A stretch of 14,947 bases of DNA, from contig JAGGRS010000036.1 of the NCBI GenBank assembly GCA_021159475.1, forward strand, positions 1 to 14,947. Reading direction: 5' to 3'. A program made the position numbers and the translations under genes. Positions 7,963 through 14,940 of the stretch are shown here, in pieces (position 1 is the first letter of the stretch; every line of letters begins with the position of its first letter). The stretch is from Candidatus Methanophagales archaeon. Its GTDB lineage: Archaea; Halobacteriota; Syntropharchaeia; Alkanophagales; Methanospirareceae. A model generated the notes under the pieces. The model was not told the DNA's origin. It worked only from the letters and a program-made list of their open reading frames with translations, and made no database searches.

Positions 7963-9249
7963 ATGAAGTGGCTGAATAGAATCACAGGCAGGGCTGGGGC
8001 TGAGATACCCTCTATCGTGGCGTTCCATGAGATAGATACATGGCTTGAGAAGGTTTCTGAGTCGCTATTCCGCGGTATGGGCACGAATACGATGGCACTG
8101 TATGAAGAGATGGCGGATAAACGTGAGGAACTCAGGCAAAACGTATCTGAATTGCGTGATGCCGAGCCTAAGGCTGATATGCCAGCACAGATCACAAAAA
8201 TAGGACTCCTGAGCCGCGATAAAATGGTAAAGCTCCTTTATTCTCTATGTGATAAGATAGTCATACCCGCTCAGACGGACTACCGCACAGTTCTGGATTT
8301 CCATAAGATGGCTTCTCACAGTATAGAATCGGTGTTGGCGAAGATATCGAAGAATATTTATTATGTCCGCTCGCTGTTCCCTGACGAAGCCAGGGAGGTT
8401 GAAGCCAATCTCAATCAGCTGAGAGACATTCTTGACCGGCTGGTAGCGCCAATGAAGGGCAAGGAGAGTAAGATTATGGATTTGAGTCGTGTGCATGCAT
8501 TGATAAATGCAATAAGGGAGCAGATGGCGGAGATAGAGTCGGAAAGGGAGAAGATTCGCGTGGAAGAGGAGGAGCGGTCAGCCATCGAGCACGAAATAGA
8601 GCTATCAGAGCGGAGATTACGGACGATGGAGGAAGAAGCGGAATGGAAACGGCTAAAGGAGTATGAAGCGGAACTGACAGCCATAGAGGGGGAACTGAAC
8701 ACGCTAAGACACGATGTAAATAATCTGTTCACTCCTTTACAGAAGCCACTCAGCCTGCTGAAGAAGCAGGACAGGTCCGGGCGGGTTAGTCTTTCACCCG
8801 CTGTAAGAAAGGCGATAACAGCCATTCTGTCATCACCGGTTCAAGCATTGAATGAGGACATAGAGGATTATCTCAGGTCTATAAGGGCAGTAATCCTTGA
8901 GATGGACGCTATTAAGGAACGCACGCGAGACAGGGCACTGAAATGGATAGACCATCTCCTGAATTCCGGCACCGACATGTCGGGCATCAGGGCGAGGTAT
9001 GAGCTTTTATCGTCAAGGGCGGAGGAGCTCAGGCGTGAACTATCGGCGCTGGAGATAACGAATGAGAAGGAGCGGCTCGAACATGCTATCACGGCAGCTA
9101 AAGGGCAACTCACTCGCTTAGATGATTTAATAGCAAAGAGGAGACGGGGTATAGAATCGCAGGCGAAGGAACTGGCGGCGAACGAGATAATGCTCCAAGA
9201 GGAACTGGAAAACATTACAGGTAAGAGGATAGAGGTCAAGTTTGAATGA
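7963..9249 (+). CDS. Conserved-looking coiled-coil protein of unknown function
   Basis: I do not recognise a family. The 428-residue product is soluble, with no signal peptide or membrane span visible. Residues 1-180 look like a mixed helical domain (MKWLNRITGRAG, then a Phe/His/Trp-containing segment FHEIDTWLEK near 21-30). Residues about 185-255 are a strongly charged coiled coil rich in Glu, Arg and Lys. A middle helical stretch with FTPLQKPLSLLKKQDRSGR follows near 258-276, then a second coiled coil about 340-420. There is no Walker A or ABC signature, so it is not a Rad50/SMC ATPase despite the coil. A TGA stop directly precedes the ATG at 7963, fixing the earliest start. It is third in the plus-strand cluster and overlaps the convergent cobS gene by 14 bp at its 3' end. 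A structural or scaffold role is only a guess. Confidence 0.75.
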   Translation: MKWLNRITGRAGAEIPSIVAFHEIDTWLEKVSESLFRGMGTNTMALYEEMADKREELRQNVSELRDAEPKADMPAQITKIGLLSRDKMVKLLYSLCDKIVIPAQTDYRTVLDFHKMASHSIESVLAKISKNIYYVRSLFPDEAREVEANLNQLRDILDRLVAPMKGKESKIMDLSRVHALINAIREQMAEIESEREKIRVEEEERSAIEHEIELSERRLRTMEEEAEWKRLKEYEAELTAIEGELNTLRHDVNNLFTPLQKPLSLLKKQDRSGRVSLSPAVRKAITAILSSPVQALNEDIEDYLRSIRAVILEMDAIKERTRDRALKWIDHLLNSGTDMSGIRARYELLSSRAEELRRELSALEITNEKERLEHAITAAKGQLTRLDDLIAKRRRGIESQAKELAANEIMLQEELENITGKRIEVKFE

Positions 9250-10006
9250 TTACATTTGTCATTTGTGAACCCCATATAAGGAGCACTGCGGTTCTCGCAA
9301 TCTCATTTGAGGCGCCCATCATATCGCCACTCACCCTACCGAATTTCGCACCCCCGATATATGATATGATAATGGCAACCATAATACCGATGAAGAGACT
9401 GAAGACCCTGAGTGGATAAGCACGTGAGATAGGGGGTATAGAAGCTAAGAGTAAAGAGCAAGCGAGGGCGATAAGATAGCCCCGTAGCGTGCATGACTTT
9501 ATAAACAGCACACCCATCCCCCAGCCCGTATCAGATTGAAATCGCTTACCCGCCAGCATACAGGTATTCATGCTCAACTTCGCCGCGAGCTCCGCTATTA
9601 TGAATACAGGATAGCTAAAATCATGCACCATTATCTCCTTTATCGCTATGAAGTTCAACATAAGAACAACGAAAGTGGCGAACAGCCCTGCTATGCCTAT
9701 CTTCTCGTCCTTCATCGCCTTTATCCTCTGCTCTCTGCTACCGCCCGCCATCAAGCCATCAAAGAAATCGGCAAGACCGTCCAGGTGCATCAGACCAGTA
9801 ATGAGATAGAGGCTGACGAGTGTGAGCAGAGCAGCCATCGCCGGACTTACCACTCTGAATAATAGAATGGCGATGATGGTGAGGGGTATAGCGATGATAA
9901 GAGCAACGAGCGGGAACAGATAACTCAAGGCTGCCACTTCCTCTATCCTCAACTCTTTGCCCGCTGGTATAGGTATTCGTGTCAGGAATGCGATTATAGC
10001 CCGCAT
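9236..10006 (-). CDS. cobS: Adenosylcobinamide-GDP ribazoletransferase (cobalamin synthase)
   Basis: CobS joins alpha-ribazole (or its phosphate) to adenosylcobinamide-GDP, the last steps of coenzyme B12 assembly, at the membrane. The 256-residue product is typical in length and very hydrophobic, with about six or more membrane segments (for example 27-50, 57-72, 107-124, 175-192 and 201-218). Family motifs are clear: HLDGLADFFDGL at 74-85, DEKIGIAG at 100-107, and GRVSGDMMGASNE at 223-235. The start ATG at 10006 is only 4 bp past the purF stop, so the two genes are probably one transcript. The last 14 bp overlap the 3' end of the convergent coiled-coil gene, and no terminator hairpin is visible between them. 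It works in the same pathway as the CbiS protein encoded at 12900. Confidence 0.93.
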   Translation of the reverse strand: MRAIIAFLTRIPIPAGKELRIEEVAALSYLFPLVALIIAIPLTIIAILLFRVVSPAMAALLTLVSLYLITGLMHLDGLADFFDGLMAGGSREQRIKAMKDEKIGIAGLFATFVVLMLNFIAIKEIMVHDFSYPVFIIAELAAKLSMNTCMLAGKRFQSDTGWGMGVLFIKSCTLRGYLIALACSLLLASIPPISRAYPLRVFSLFIGIMVAIIISYIGGAKFGRVSGDMMGASNEIARTAVLLIWGSQMTNVIIQT

Positions 10007-10010
10007 CAGA

Positions 10011-11444
10011 CTAAAAATGTGACAATTTCAACTGCCTCGCTACACAGACCTCGCCCGGTATCTCAACCGGGTATCGCTCATTCAGACAGCCCAGGCAGAG
10101 ATTGTTCATGCTTATCCCTATGGAGTCTATCAGACCCTGGAGACTGAGATAGCCGATGGAATCGGCATTCAAGAATTTACGGATCTCTTCCATACTCCTG
10201 TTCGATGCCAGCAGTTCATCTCGCGTTGGCGTATTGATACCGAGATAACAGGGTGCTATTATCGGTGGACTGCCGATCCGTAAATGCACCTCTTTCGCTC
10301 CTTTCTTCTTCAGAAAAGTCACTATTCGCCTGGATGTGGTGCCCCGCACGATGCTGTCATCCACCAGCACGACTCGCTTACCCTCCACATTCCGCTTCAC
10401 CACGTTCAACTTCAGCCTCACTGCGGTATCACGGTAACTCTCATCGGGCATGATAAATGTGCGACCCACATATCTGTTCTTTATGAAGCCTTCCATATAA
10501 TCCAGTCCAGAACGCTTCGCATAGCCGATGGCGAACGTGATGCCCGAGTCGGGCACGGGTGAAACGATGTCAGCCTCTACTCCATGCTCCTCTGCCAGCC
10601 GCTCTCCTATCTTCAGCCTCACATCGTAGACCAGTCTCCCATCCAATACCGAATCGGGTCTCGCGAAATAGATATACTCAAATACGCAATGTGCAGTGTT
10701 TATCCCGCGATACAATTGATAACTCTCCACTTCCCTGCCACTGTCTGGGTTGTGGATTATCAATACCTCGCCAGGTCTCACATCCCTTATCAAATCCCCA
10801 CCTATGGTATCTATCGCACTGCTCTCTGACGCCACTATATAACCCTTAAAGCCCTTATCATCGCTTAGCGTGCCGAAGCAGAGGGGCTTTATGCCCAGTG
10901 GGTCTCTGATTGCTATCAATGAATTACGCATCAGGATAACCAGTGAGTAAGAACCCACAACCTGCCTCATTAATACCTTTATCGCTTCTATCGGGTCATG
11001 ACGCACGAGCTCCTTCGCCAATAGATGCGCTATCACCTCTGTATCTGTGTCGGAATGAAAGATTCTACCCTCGCGCTGCAGTTCGCGCTTCAATTCCGCG
11101 GCATTGACCAGGTTACCATTATGCGCGATAGCAATCTGCCCCTTATGATAATCAACAACCAGAGGTTCGGCATTCTCAGCCCTTGATGCACCCGTAGTTG
11201 AATACCTCACATGACCGATGCCAATATTGCCCTTCAGCGATTCCAGCCGATGAGGGGAGAACACCTCGTGAACGAAGCCCATACCTTTCATCAATGGTAT
11301 ATCCTCATCCGATTCTTCATTACTCACTGCTATACCAGCCGATTCCTGACCGCGGTGCTGAAGTGCATACAGGGCGTAAAATATCGGCAGTGCTGCATCA
11401 CCCTCATCCAGAGCTACGCCAACTATACCACACCCCTCATGCAT
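10011..11444 (-). CDS. purF: Amidophosphoribosyltransferase (glutamine PRPP amidotransferase)
   Basis: PurF makes 5-phosphoribosylamine from PRPP and glutamine, the first step of purine synthesis. I choose the ATG at 11444 over an in-frame TTG at 11456, because MHEGCGIVG then places the nucleophile at Cys5 after a four-residue propeptide, and a TATA-like box lies about 29 nt upstream. Residues 5-230 are the Ntn glutaminase domain (ALQHRGQESAG, GHVRYSTTG, AHNGNLVNA). Residues 260-478 are the phosphoribosyltransferase domain, with SPVPDSGITFAIGYA and the PRPP loop VLVDDSIVRGTTS at about 359-371. Cys253, Cys399 and the pair Cys450/Cys453 (CLGC) match the four ligands of the [4Fe-4S] cluster in Bacillus-type PurF, so this is the iron-sulfur form, suited to an anaerobe. 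Length is normal. It follows the UPF0282 gene by about 29 bp and precedes cobS by 4 bp. Confidence 0.95.
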   Translation of the reverse strand: MHEGCGIVGVALDEGDAALPIFYALYALQHRGQESAGIAVSNEESDEDIPLMKGMGFVHEVFSPHRLESLKGNIGIGHVRYSTTGASRAENAEPLVVDYHKGQIAIAHNGNLVNAAELKRELQREGRIFHSDTDTEVIAHLLAKELVRHDPIEAIKVLMRQVVGSYSLVILMRNSLIAIRDPLGIKPLCFGTLSDDKGFKGYIVASESSAIDTIGGDLIRDVRPGEVLIIHNPDSGREVESYQLYRGINTAHCVFEYIYFARPDSVLDGRLVYDVRLKIGERLAEEHGVEADIVSPVPDSGITFAIGYAKRSGLDYMEGFIKNRYVGRTFIMPDESYRDTAVRLKLNVVKRNVEGKRVVLVDDSIVRGTTSRRIVTFLKKKGAKEVHLRIGSPPIIAPCYLGINTPTRDELLASNRSMEEIRKFLNADSIGYLSLQGLIDSIGISMNNLCLGCLNERYPVEIPGEVCVARQLKLSHF

Positions 11445-11460
11445 AATGATAATCAATCGT

Positions 11461-11480
11461 TAGTTAATGTTAATTAACTA
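11461..11480 (-). promoter_or_regulatory. Palindromic TATA-like element before purF
   Basis: The segment holds GTTAATTAAC, a perfect 10-bp palindrome at 11469-11478, inside a wider 7-bp inverted repeat TAGTTAA...TTAACTA with a 6-bp gap. Its centre is about 29 nt before the purF ATG at 11444, a good distance for an archaeal TATA box and leaderless start. It overlaps the stop codon of the upstream gene (11474-11476). It may give purF an internal promoter or be an operator. No regulator is evident in the window. Confidence 0.4.
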
Positions 11481-12499
11481 CTGCCATGTTTAAAATAAGA
11501 GCAAAGCGATTTCTGACAGCCTAAAATCTCCACGGCTGTGCACGCTCCGGCTCTACATGCCCAATCACGATAAATGCGGGTGTCAACCTCTCCACGGGCA
11601 TAAGCCTCATGCCATCCCTCTGGCACGGGCATCTCCACATACAATCGCTGCCGCCACGCTTCAAGTAGCATTCGGCTCCTGTTCATGAAATCAGCGGCAC
11701 AGATGACCCTGTGGTTATAGTGCCCCTGCACAACCGAGGCTAAATTATCCAGCCAGCGCCGACCACGTTCCGACCTGAGCAGATGATGGTCGAGAATCAG
11801 GGTATCCACACCCTTGGCGAGTCTAATTGCATTATGCCATGCGGCATTACGTTGTTTCTGTGTGAGATGTGGCAGATATAAAGAAGGTCCGGAAGCGATT
11901 ACGATGGTTGGATGCCAGGCAAGAATAGTGGATATGGTGTCGGAATCGAGCAACTGGATGTCCGATGCGTGCACGAATACCTCCCCCCTATCCTCTACTC
12001 TTGTCATCATTACCATCCCTCCGTGTTCGCCCCTCAGTCCATGAGGAACAGGGCGAGAGAAACTCAGAACGCCATCGCTATGCCCTTCCGCACTCCTCAA
12101 CTCATCATGCAGTGCAATGCGGAGTGACTGTGCACGATGCAGCATGTGCTGTGATAGTCCCCGGGGTCCTTTAGCCCAGAATCGGGGTTTATGGCTATGA
12201 CCCTGAGACAGACCGGCGACTGCGGCGGCTTTAAGCTGGAACGGGTTCGCATCCACCAATGGCACATGGTCGCCGTGGAAATGGCTGAATACGATATCAG
12301 TGGCATCTGCCATTGCCCTTATTATCTTCTGTCGCACTACCTCGCCAACAGCGACCTGCAAGGGATGCGGGAGCAGTCCATGACGGTTGTAGCCAAGCGC
12401 CACACCGGGGTCAATCACTATCTTCCGTTCGCCTGCTTCCACCACACAGCTCAGACCACGCACACCCAATGACTCTGTGCCCAATATCTCAATCCGCAT
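11474..12499 (-). CDS. UPF0282-type metallo-beta-lactamase-fold hydrolase (COG2248-like)
   Basis: This is a 341-residue member of the archaeal UPF0282 family, a metallo-beta-lactamase-fold group whose substrate is not established. The N-terminus IEILGTESLGVRGLSC and DPGVALGYNRHGLLPHP (30-46) are family hallmarks. The metal-binding motif HFHGDH is at 73-78. Further likely metal ligands are H177 and D180 in VHASD, and the pair in LDHHLLR at 236-242. The C-terminal 60 or so residues are rich in Trp, Tyr and Cys and are less typical. Upstream, TTTAATAAATTTATGC on the minus strand near 12541-12558 could be a TATA box giving a leader of about 25 nt. It leads a minus-strand group with purF and cobS. 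Nothing in the sequence shows which reaction it catalyses. The fold and family call is firm, the function is open. Confidence 0.85.
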   Translation of the reverse strand: MRIEILGTESLGVRGLSCVVEAGERKIVIDPGVALGYNRHGLLPHPLQVAVGEVVRQKIIRAMADATDIVFSHFHGDHVPLVDANPFQLKAAAVAGLSQGHSHKPRFWAKGPRGLSQHMLHRAQSLRIALHDELRSAEGHSDGVLSFSRPVPHGLRGEHGGMVMMTRVEDRGEVFVHASDIQLLDSDTISTILAWHPTIVIASGPSLYLPHLTQKQRNAAWHNAIRLAKGVDTLILDHHLLRSERGRRWLDNLASVVQGHYNHRVICAADFMNRSRMLLEAWRQRLYVEMPVPEGWHEAYARGEVDTRIYRDWACRAGACTAVEILGCQKSLCSYFKHGSS

Positions 12500-12540
12500 C
12501 CTTCATTTACTACTATATGCTAACTTGAACTTTGTCATAT

Positions 12541-12558
12541 TAGCATAAATTTATTAAA
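12541..12558 (-). promoter_or_regulatory. Possible promoter of the UPF0282-purF-cobS group
   Basis: On the minus strand this AT-rich tract reads TTTAATAAATTTATGC, about 50 nt before the ATG at 12499. It would place transcription start near 12523 with a leader of about 25 nt. The call rests on composition and spacing only. Confidence 0.3.
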
Positions 12559-12589
12559 GATATTTTCCTGGCATTGTGATATAACATGA

Positions 12590-12815
12590 TTATTTCAGCT
12601 CCAGATAAATACGTCGTGCCGCGAGCATGCGCCCGCTGGATCAGCTTCCAGCCGGGCTCTATCCTCGTATTGAACTTCAGCTCAGCAGGAATACCGATCC
12701 ATTAACCCCGCCTTCTCTGCTGTAAACCAATCTTCGGGCAGATACAGCTCCACGTCCACACCGATCCATTGGTATGATTCTTCAGTGCACAGACTTTTGC
12801 AATAGAAGTATGGGT
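12590..12815 (-). pseudogene. Decayed DDE transposase fragment
   Basis: The 400-bp gap between 12500 and 12899 has no intact gene, but its minus strand translates in two frames into a recognisable transposase stretch. The first frame (about 12815 to 12685) gives ESYQWIGVDVELYLPEDWF followed by TAEKAGLMDR, and then hits a stop at 12682-12684. A second frame (about 12695 to 12602) continues with GIPAELKFNT and then GWKLIQRAHARGTTYL. Order and wording match the central part of IS701/IS4-like DDE transposases, where an xxLYLPExW block precedes a GIP-E--F-TK block and an A---G-PF block. One frameshift separates the parts, and both ends of the gene are gone. An 11-bp sequence ACCGATCCATT occurs at 12693-12703 and again at 12760-12770, which may mark the damage. 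No terminal inverted repeats are evident. Family assignment is from memory of motifs. Confidence 0.6.
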
Positions 12816-12824
12816 TATATAAAT
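12815..12824 (+). promoter_or_regulatory. TATA box upstream of cbiS
   Basis: TTATATAAAT is the best TATA-like match in the intergenic region. It would start transcription near 12845, leaving a leader of about 55 nt before the ATG at 12900. A weaker AT-rich element, TTAACTTAATTC near 12870, lies 27 nt before the ATG and could serve a leaderless start instead. Confidence 0.45.
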
Positions 12825-12899
12825 TTTGTTAAATGCGAGATTGTCAAACTTATTTGTCCTTTCTTTTCTTAACTTAATTCAATCTAATCTAAGAGCGGG

Positions 12900-13982
12900 A
12901 TGGAAATGGGGACAGAGATAGAGATAGAAGAGGCAAGTGGTTATATAGCGGTGCACGGCGATTTCAATGTGCTCAGTTCTGCATTCTACAATGGAGGATA
13001 TAGAAGTGCGCGAACGATAGTAAATCTGGTGGTGCCATCCAGCTTCGATGGTGATGCATTCCAACACTTCGATTCGTTCCTCAAGGCGAAGAATTTGAGC
13101 CCGGAGGAGACGGTGGGCATGATGACTGCGGTACCTATGAGTGATGCGCAAATAATAAACAGAGGCGATATATCGGCTGTTATAACCGCGGGTATATCTG
13201 TACCTGCATCCTCCAGCTCCTCTTCCACCGTGAACATTATTCTCACGATTGATAGACGACTGTCGCAGTCGGCAATGGCGAATGTGTTGATAGTGGCAAC
13301 GGAAGCGAAGACTGCCGCTTTCTATGACCTCGATGTGCGTGACCGCTCAGGAGACTTCTTCACCGGTGACGTTACCGATTCCGTGGCAGTCGCCTGTGCG
13401 AATAGAAATAGAAATAGAGGTGAAGAGGAGGGGGTGGAGGAAGCTTTCGCAGGTAAGGGCACGGAATTGGGCAGGAGTGTGTATGAAGTGGTAAGAGAAG
13501 GTGTAAAAGCTGCTCTGGTATCCCACAATGCATTAAGGGCTGATAGACCAATCTTGAAGCGACTGGAGGAACGCGGCATCGGGCTGGACGAGATGGTGAA
13601 AACCGCGCTGGAACTTTATGTGCCCGTGGCGGGCGAGGATGTGGATATGGAGGAGCTGAGCAGGCGACTGGAATCGAGGATAAGGAAAGAAACGGCGGAT
13701 ACAAATGTTGCACTGCTACTGGCAGCGGCGATGCACGCGGAAGAGGAAGAGATAAAGAAGGGCAGGGCAGGCAGTGCGGGAGAGACGGATGCAGCTTCTA
13801 TTGTGGCTGATGAGCTCATCGGAATGGACATTGCAGAATACATAGGGGGTAAAAGAGCATTATTCAATTTCTTCTATTATGATACGAGGAAACCCGGGAT
13901 ATTAAGTCGCCTCGGGGTGTTCATGGACGATGCTATTGGCGGATTAATCGCGGGTTGTATGACCCGGATGCTGCAGGAATAG
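12900..13982 (+). CDS. cbiS: Bifunctional adenosylcobinamide amidohydrolase/alpha-ribazole-phosphate phosphatase (CbiZ-CobZ fusion)
   Basis: Two cobamide enzymes are joined, as in Methanopyrus CbiS. The CbiZ part, about 10-205, hydrolyses adenosylcobinamide to adenosylcobyric acid for salvage. It shows LSSAFYNGGYR (25-35), VGMMTAVPMSDA (72-83), AVITAGIS (93-100), TIDRRLSQSAMANVL (116-130) and TEAKTAAFYDLDV (134-146). The CobZ part, about 210-360, resembles phosphatidylglycerophosphatase A and removes the phosphate of alpha-ribazole phosphate. It shows RLEERGIGLDEMV (221-233), the helical MDIAEYIGG (309-317), and the likely catalytic DDAIGGLIAG (343-352). The 360-residue length fits. Two loops carry low-complexity inserts: ASSSSSST (103-110) and NRNRNRGEEEG (168-178), the latter encoded by three AATAGA hexamers. 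A second ATG at 12906 is an alternative start. It acts in one pathway with CobS, encoded on the other strand about 2.9 kb away. Confidence 0.88.
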   Translation: MEMGTEIEIEEASGYIAVHGDFNVLSSAFYNGGYRSARTIVNLVVPSSFDGDAFQHFDSFLKAKNLSPEETVGMMTAVPMSDAQIINRGDISAVITAGISVPASSSSSSTVNIILTIDRRLSQSAMANVLIVATEAKTAAFYDLDVRDRSGDFFTGDVTDSVAVACANRNRNRGEEEGVEEAFAGKGTELGRSVYEVVREGVKAALVSHNALRADRPILKRLEERGIGLDEMVKTALELYVPVAGEDVDMEELSRRLESRIRKETADTNVALLLAAAMHAEEEEIKKGRAGSAGETDAASIVADELIGMDIAEYIGGKRALFNFFYYDTRKPGILSRLGVFMDDAIGGLIAGCMTRMLQE

Positions 13983-14091
13983 GATAGATAAACGCTCATC
14001 ACCTTAAATCATCGGTAACGGTATGATGGATGCAAAACTAAACAATCTCCAACTTATATAGCGATGAAATGTGGGGATGTGCGTGCAATAA
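13983..14091 (+). promoter_or_regulatory. Spacer with likely promoter of the radical SAM gene
   Basis: The 109-bp gap holds CTTATATAGC at 14053-14062, a TATA-like box about 35 nt before the ATG at 14092. This suggests transcription separate from cbiS with a leader of around 10 nt. A weak ATCAT...ATGAT inverted repeat near 14008-14027 has only a 5-bp stem, and I do not call it a terminator. Confidence 0.35.
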
Positions 14092-14940
14092 ATGAGAGAA
14101 TATCAACGGTATCTAACGTCGGGTTTTGAACCCTTTGACCCTTTAGAACTCGCGAAAGAAACGGAGGGGATTGTAACCAGAGTGGGTAAAGAGGGGGTGG
14201 AAAGGAAGTATACAGGTATATATTCAGCTCCTGTCTATGGTGGTATAGCTACGGGTTATGCGGTGGGTTGTTGCCTTCGCTGCATCTATTGCTGGTCTAA
14301 CTGGTCGAGAGATTTTCCCGAGAGGTTTGGAAGATTCTATTCGCCGAAAGAGACTGCTAAAGAACTTTTTAAAGCAGCTGAAGAGGGTATAACCGCTCCG
14401 GGCTGGGAACGCTACCGGGGGCTCAAAATTAACAGGCTTAGACTTTCTGGATGCGAACCTACGCTTGGGAAAGAGCATTTGTTATCGGTTTTGAGATATG
14501 TGAAGGACTCGAAATACAAGCTTTTTATCTTGGAGACCAATGGCATACTCTTAGGAGCGGATAGGGATTATGTGAAGCAGTTAGCGGAATTTAAAGAGAA
14601 ACTTTATGTCCGTGTTTCGTTTAAAGCTGCCACGCCTGAAGGATTTACTCAGCGAACCGGAGCTTTGGGAGAGTATTATGAACTCCCTTTTAAAGCACTT
14701 GAATATCTCTTAAAAGAAGGGATTTATGCGAGAGCTGCCGCTATGACCGATTCGAGGGTTATGCCGGAAGAAGAGCGAAAAATTTTGATACAGAAGTTAA
14801 ATGAAATTGACCGAGCCGCAGCTGAGACACTGGAAGAGGAGCAAATTGACGCCTACGACACTACGATTAAAAGATTAAGGGCATTTACTGATTTAGAATA
14901 TGCGAAGAAGCTTGAAAGAGAGATAAAAGCCACAGGATAA
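14092..14940 (+). CDS. Radical SAM protein of unknown substrate
   Basis: The 282-residue product is a radical S-adenosylmethionine protein. The iron-sulfur motif CCLRCIYC gives C60, C64 and C67 in CxxxCxxC spacing, after GIATGYAVG. RLSGCEPTLG at 117-126 stands where the usual GGEP SAM-contact motif lies. FILETNG at 145-151 and VRVSFKAATPEGF further on fit the barrel strands of the family. The end, about 230-282, is a charged helical tail with no extra cysteine cluster, so there is no SPASM or twitch domain. A TAA stop abuts the ATG at 14092, so the start is fixed unless internal. The gene ends 7 bp before the window edge. It resembles archaeal radical SAM proteins of the MoaA/NifB-like broad class, but no motif identifies the reaction. 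Closeness to cobalamin genes is not evidence of a role there. Confidence 0.85.
   Translation: MREYQRYLTSGFEPFDPLELAKETEGIVTRVGKEGVERKYTGIYSAPVYGGIATGYAVGCCLRCIYCWSNWSRDFPERFGRFYSPKETAKELFKAAEEGITAPGWERYRGLKINRLRLSGCEPTLGKEHLLSVLRYVKDSKYKLFILETNGILLGADRDYVKQLAEFKEKLYVRVSFKAATPEGFTQRTGALGEYYELPFKALEYLLKEGIYARAAAMTDSRVMPEEERKILIQKLNEIDRAAAETLEEEQIDAYDTTIKRLRAFTDLEYAKKLEREIKATG

Noticed and set aside
7963..9249. Reading the coiled-coil protein as a second Rad50/SbcC
   Set aside because: There is no Walker A, signature or zinc hook. Only the coil composition is shared.
11444..11456. TTG start of purF at 11456
   Set aside because: It would put four extra residues before the CGIVG cleavage site and sits too close to the TATA-like element. 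The ATG at 11444 fits both better.
12541..12830. Intact insertion sequence
   Set aside because: No terminal inverted repeats or target duplication are visible, and the coding part is short and frameshifted.
12500..12899. Possible cobalamin riboswitch before cbiS
   Set aside because: I see no B12-box-like sequence. The stretch is explained by promoters and a transposase relic, and the leader would be only about 55 nt.
14008..14027. Possible terminator hairpin after cbiS
   Set aside because: The stem is only 5 bp (ATCAT/ATGAT) with a 10-nt loop and no T-run follows.
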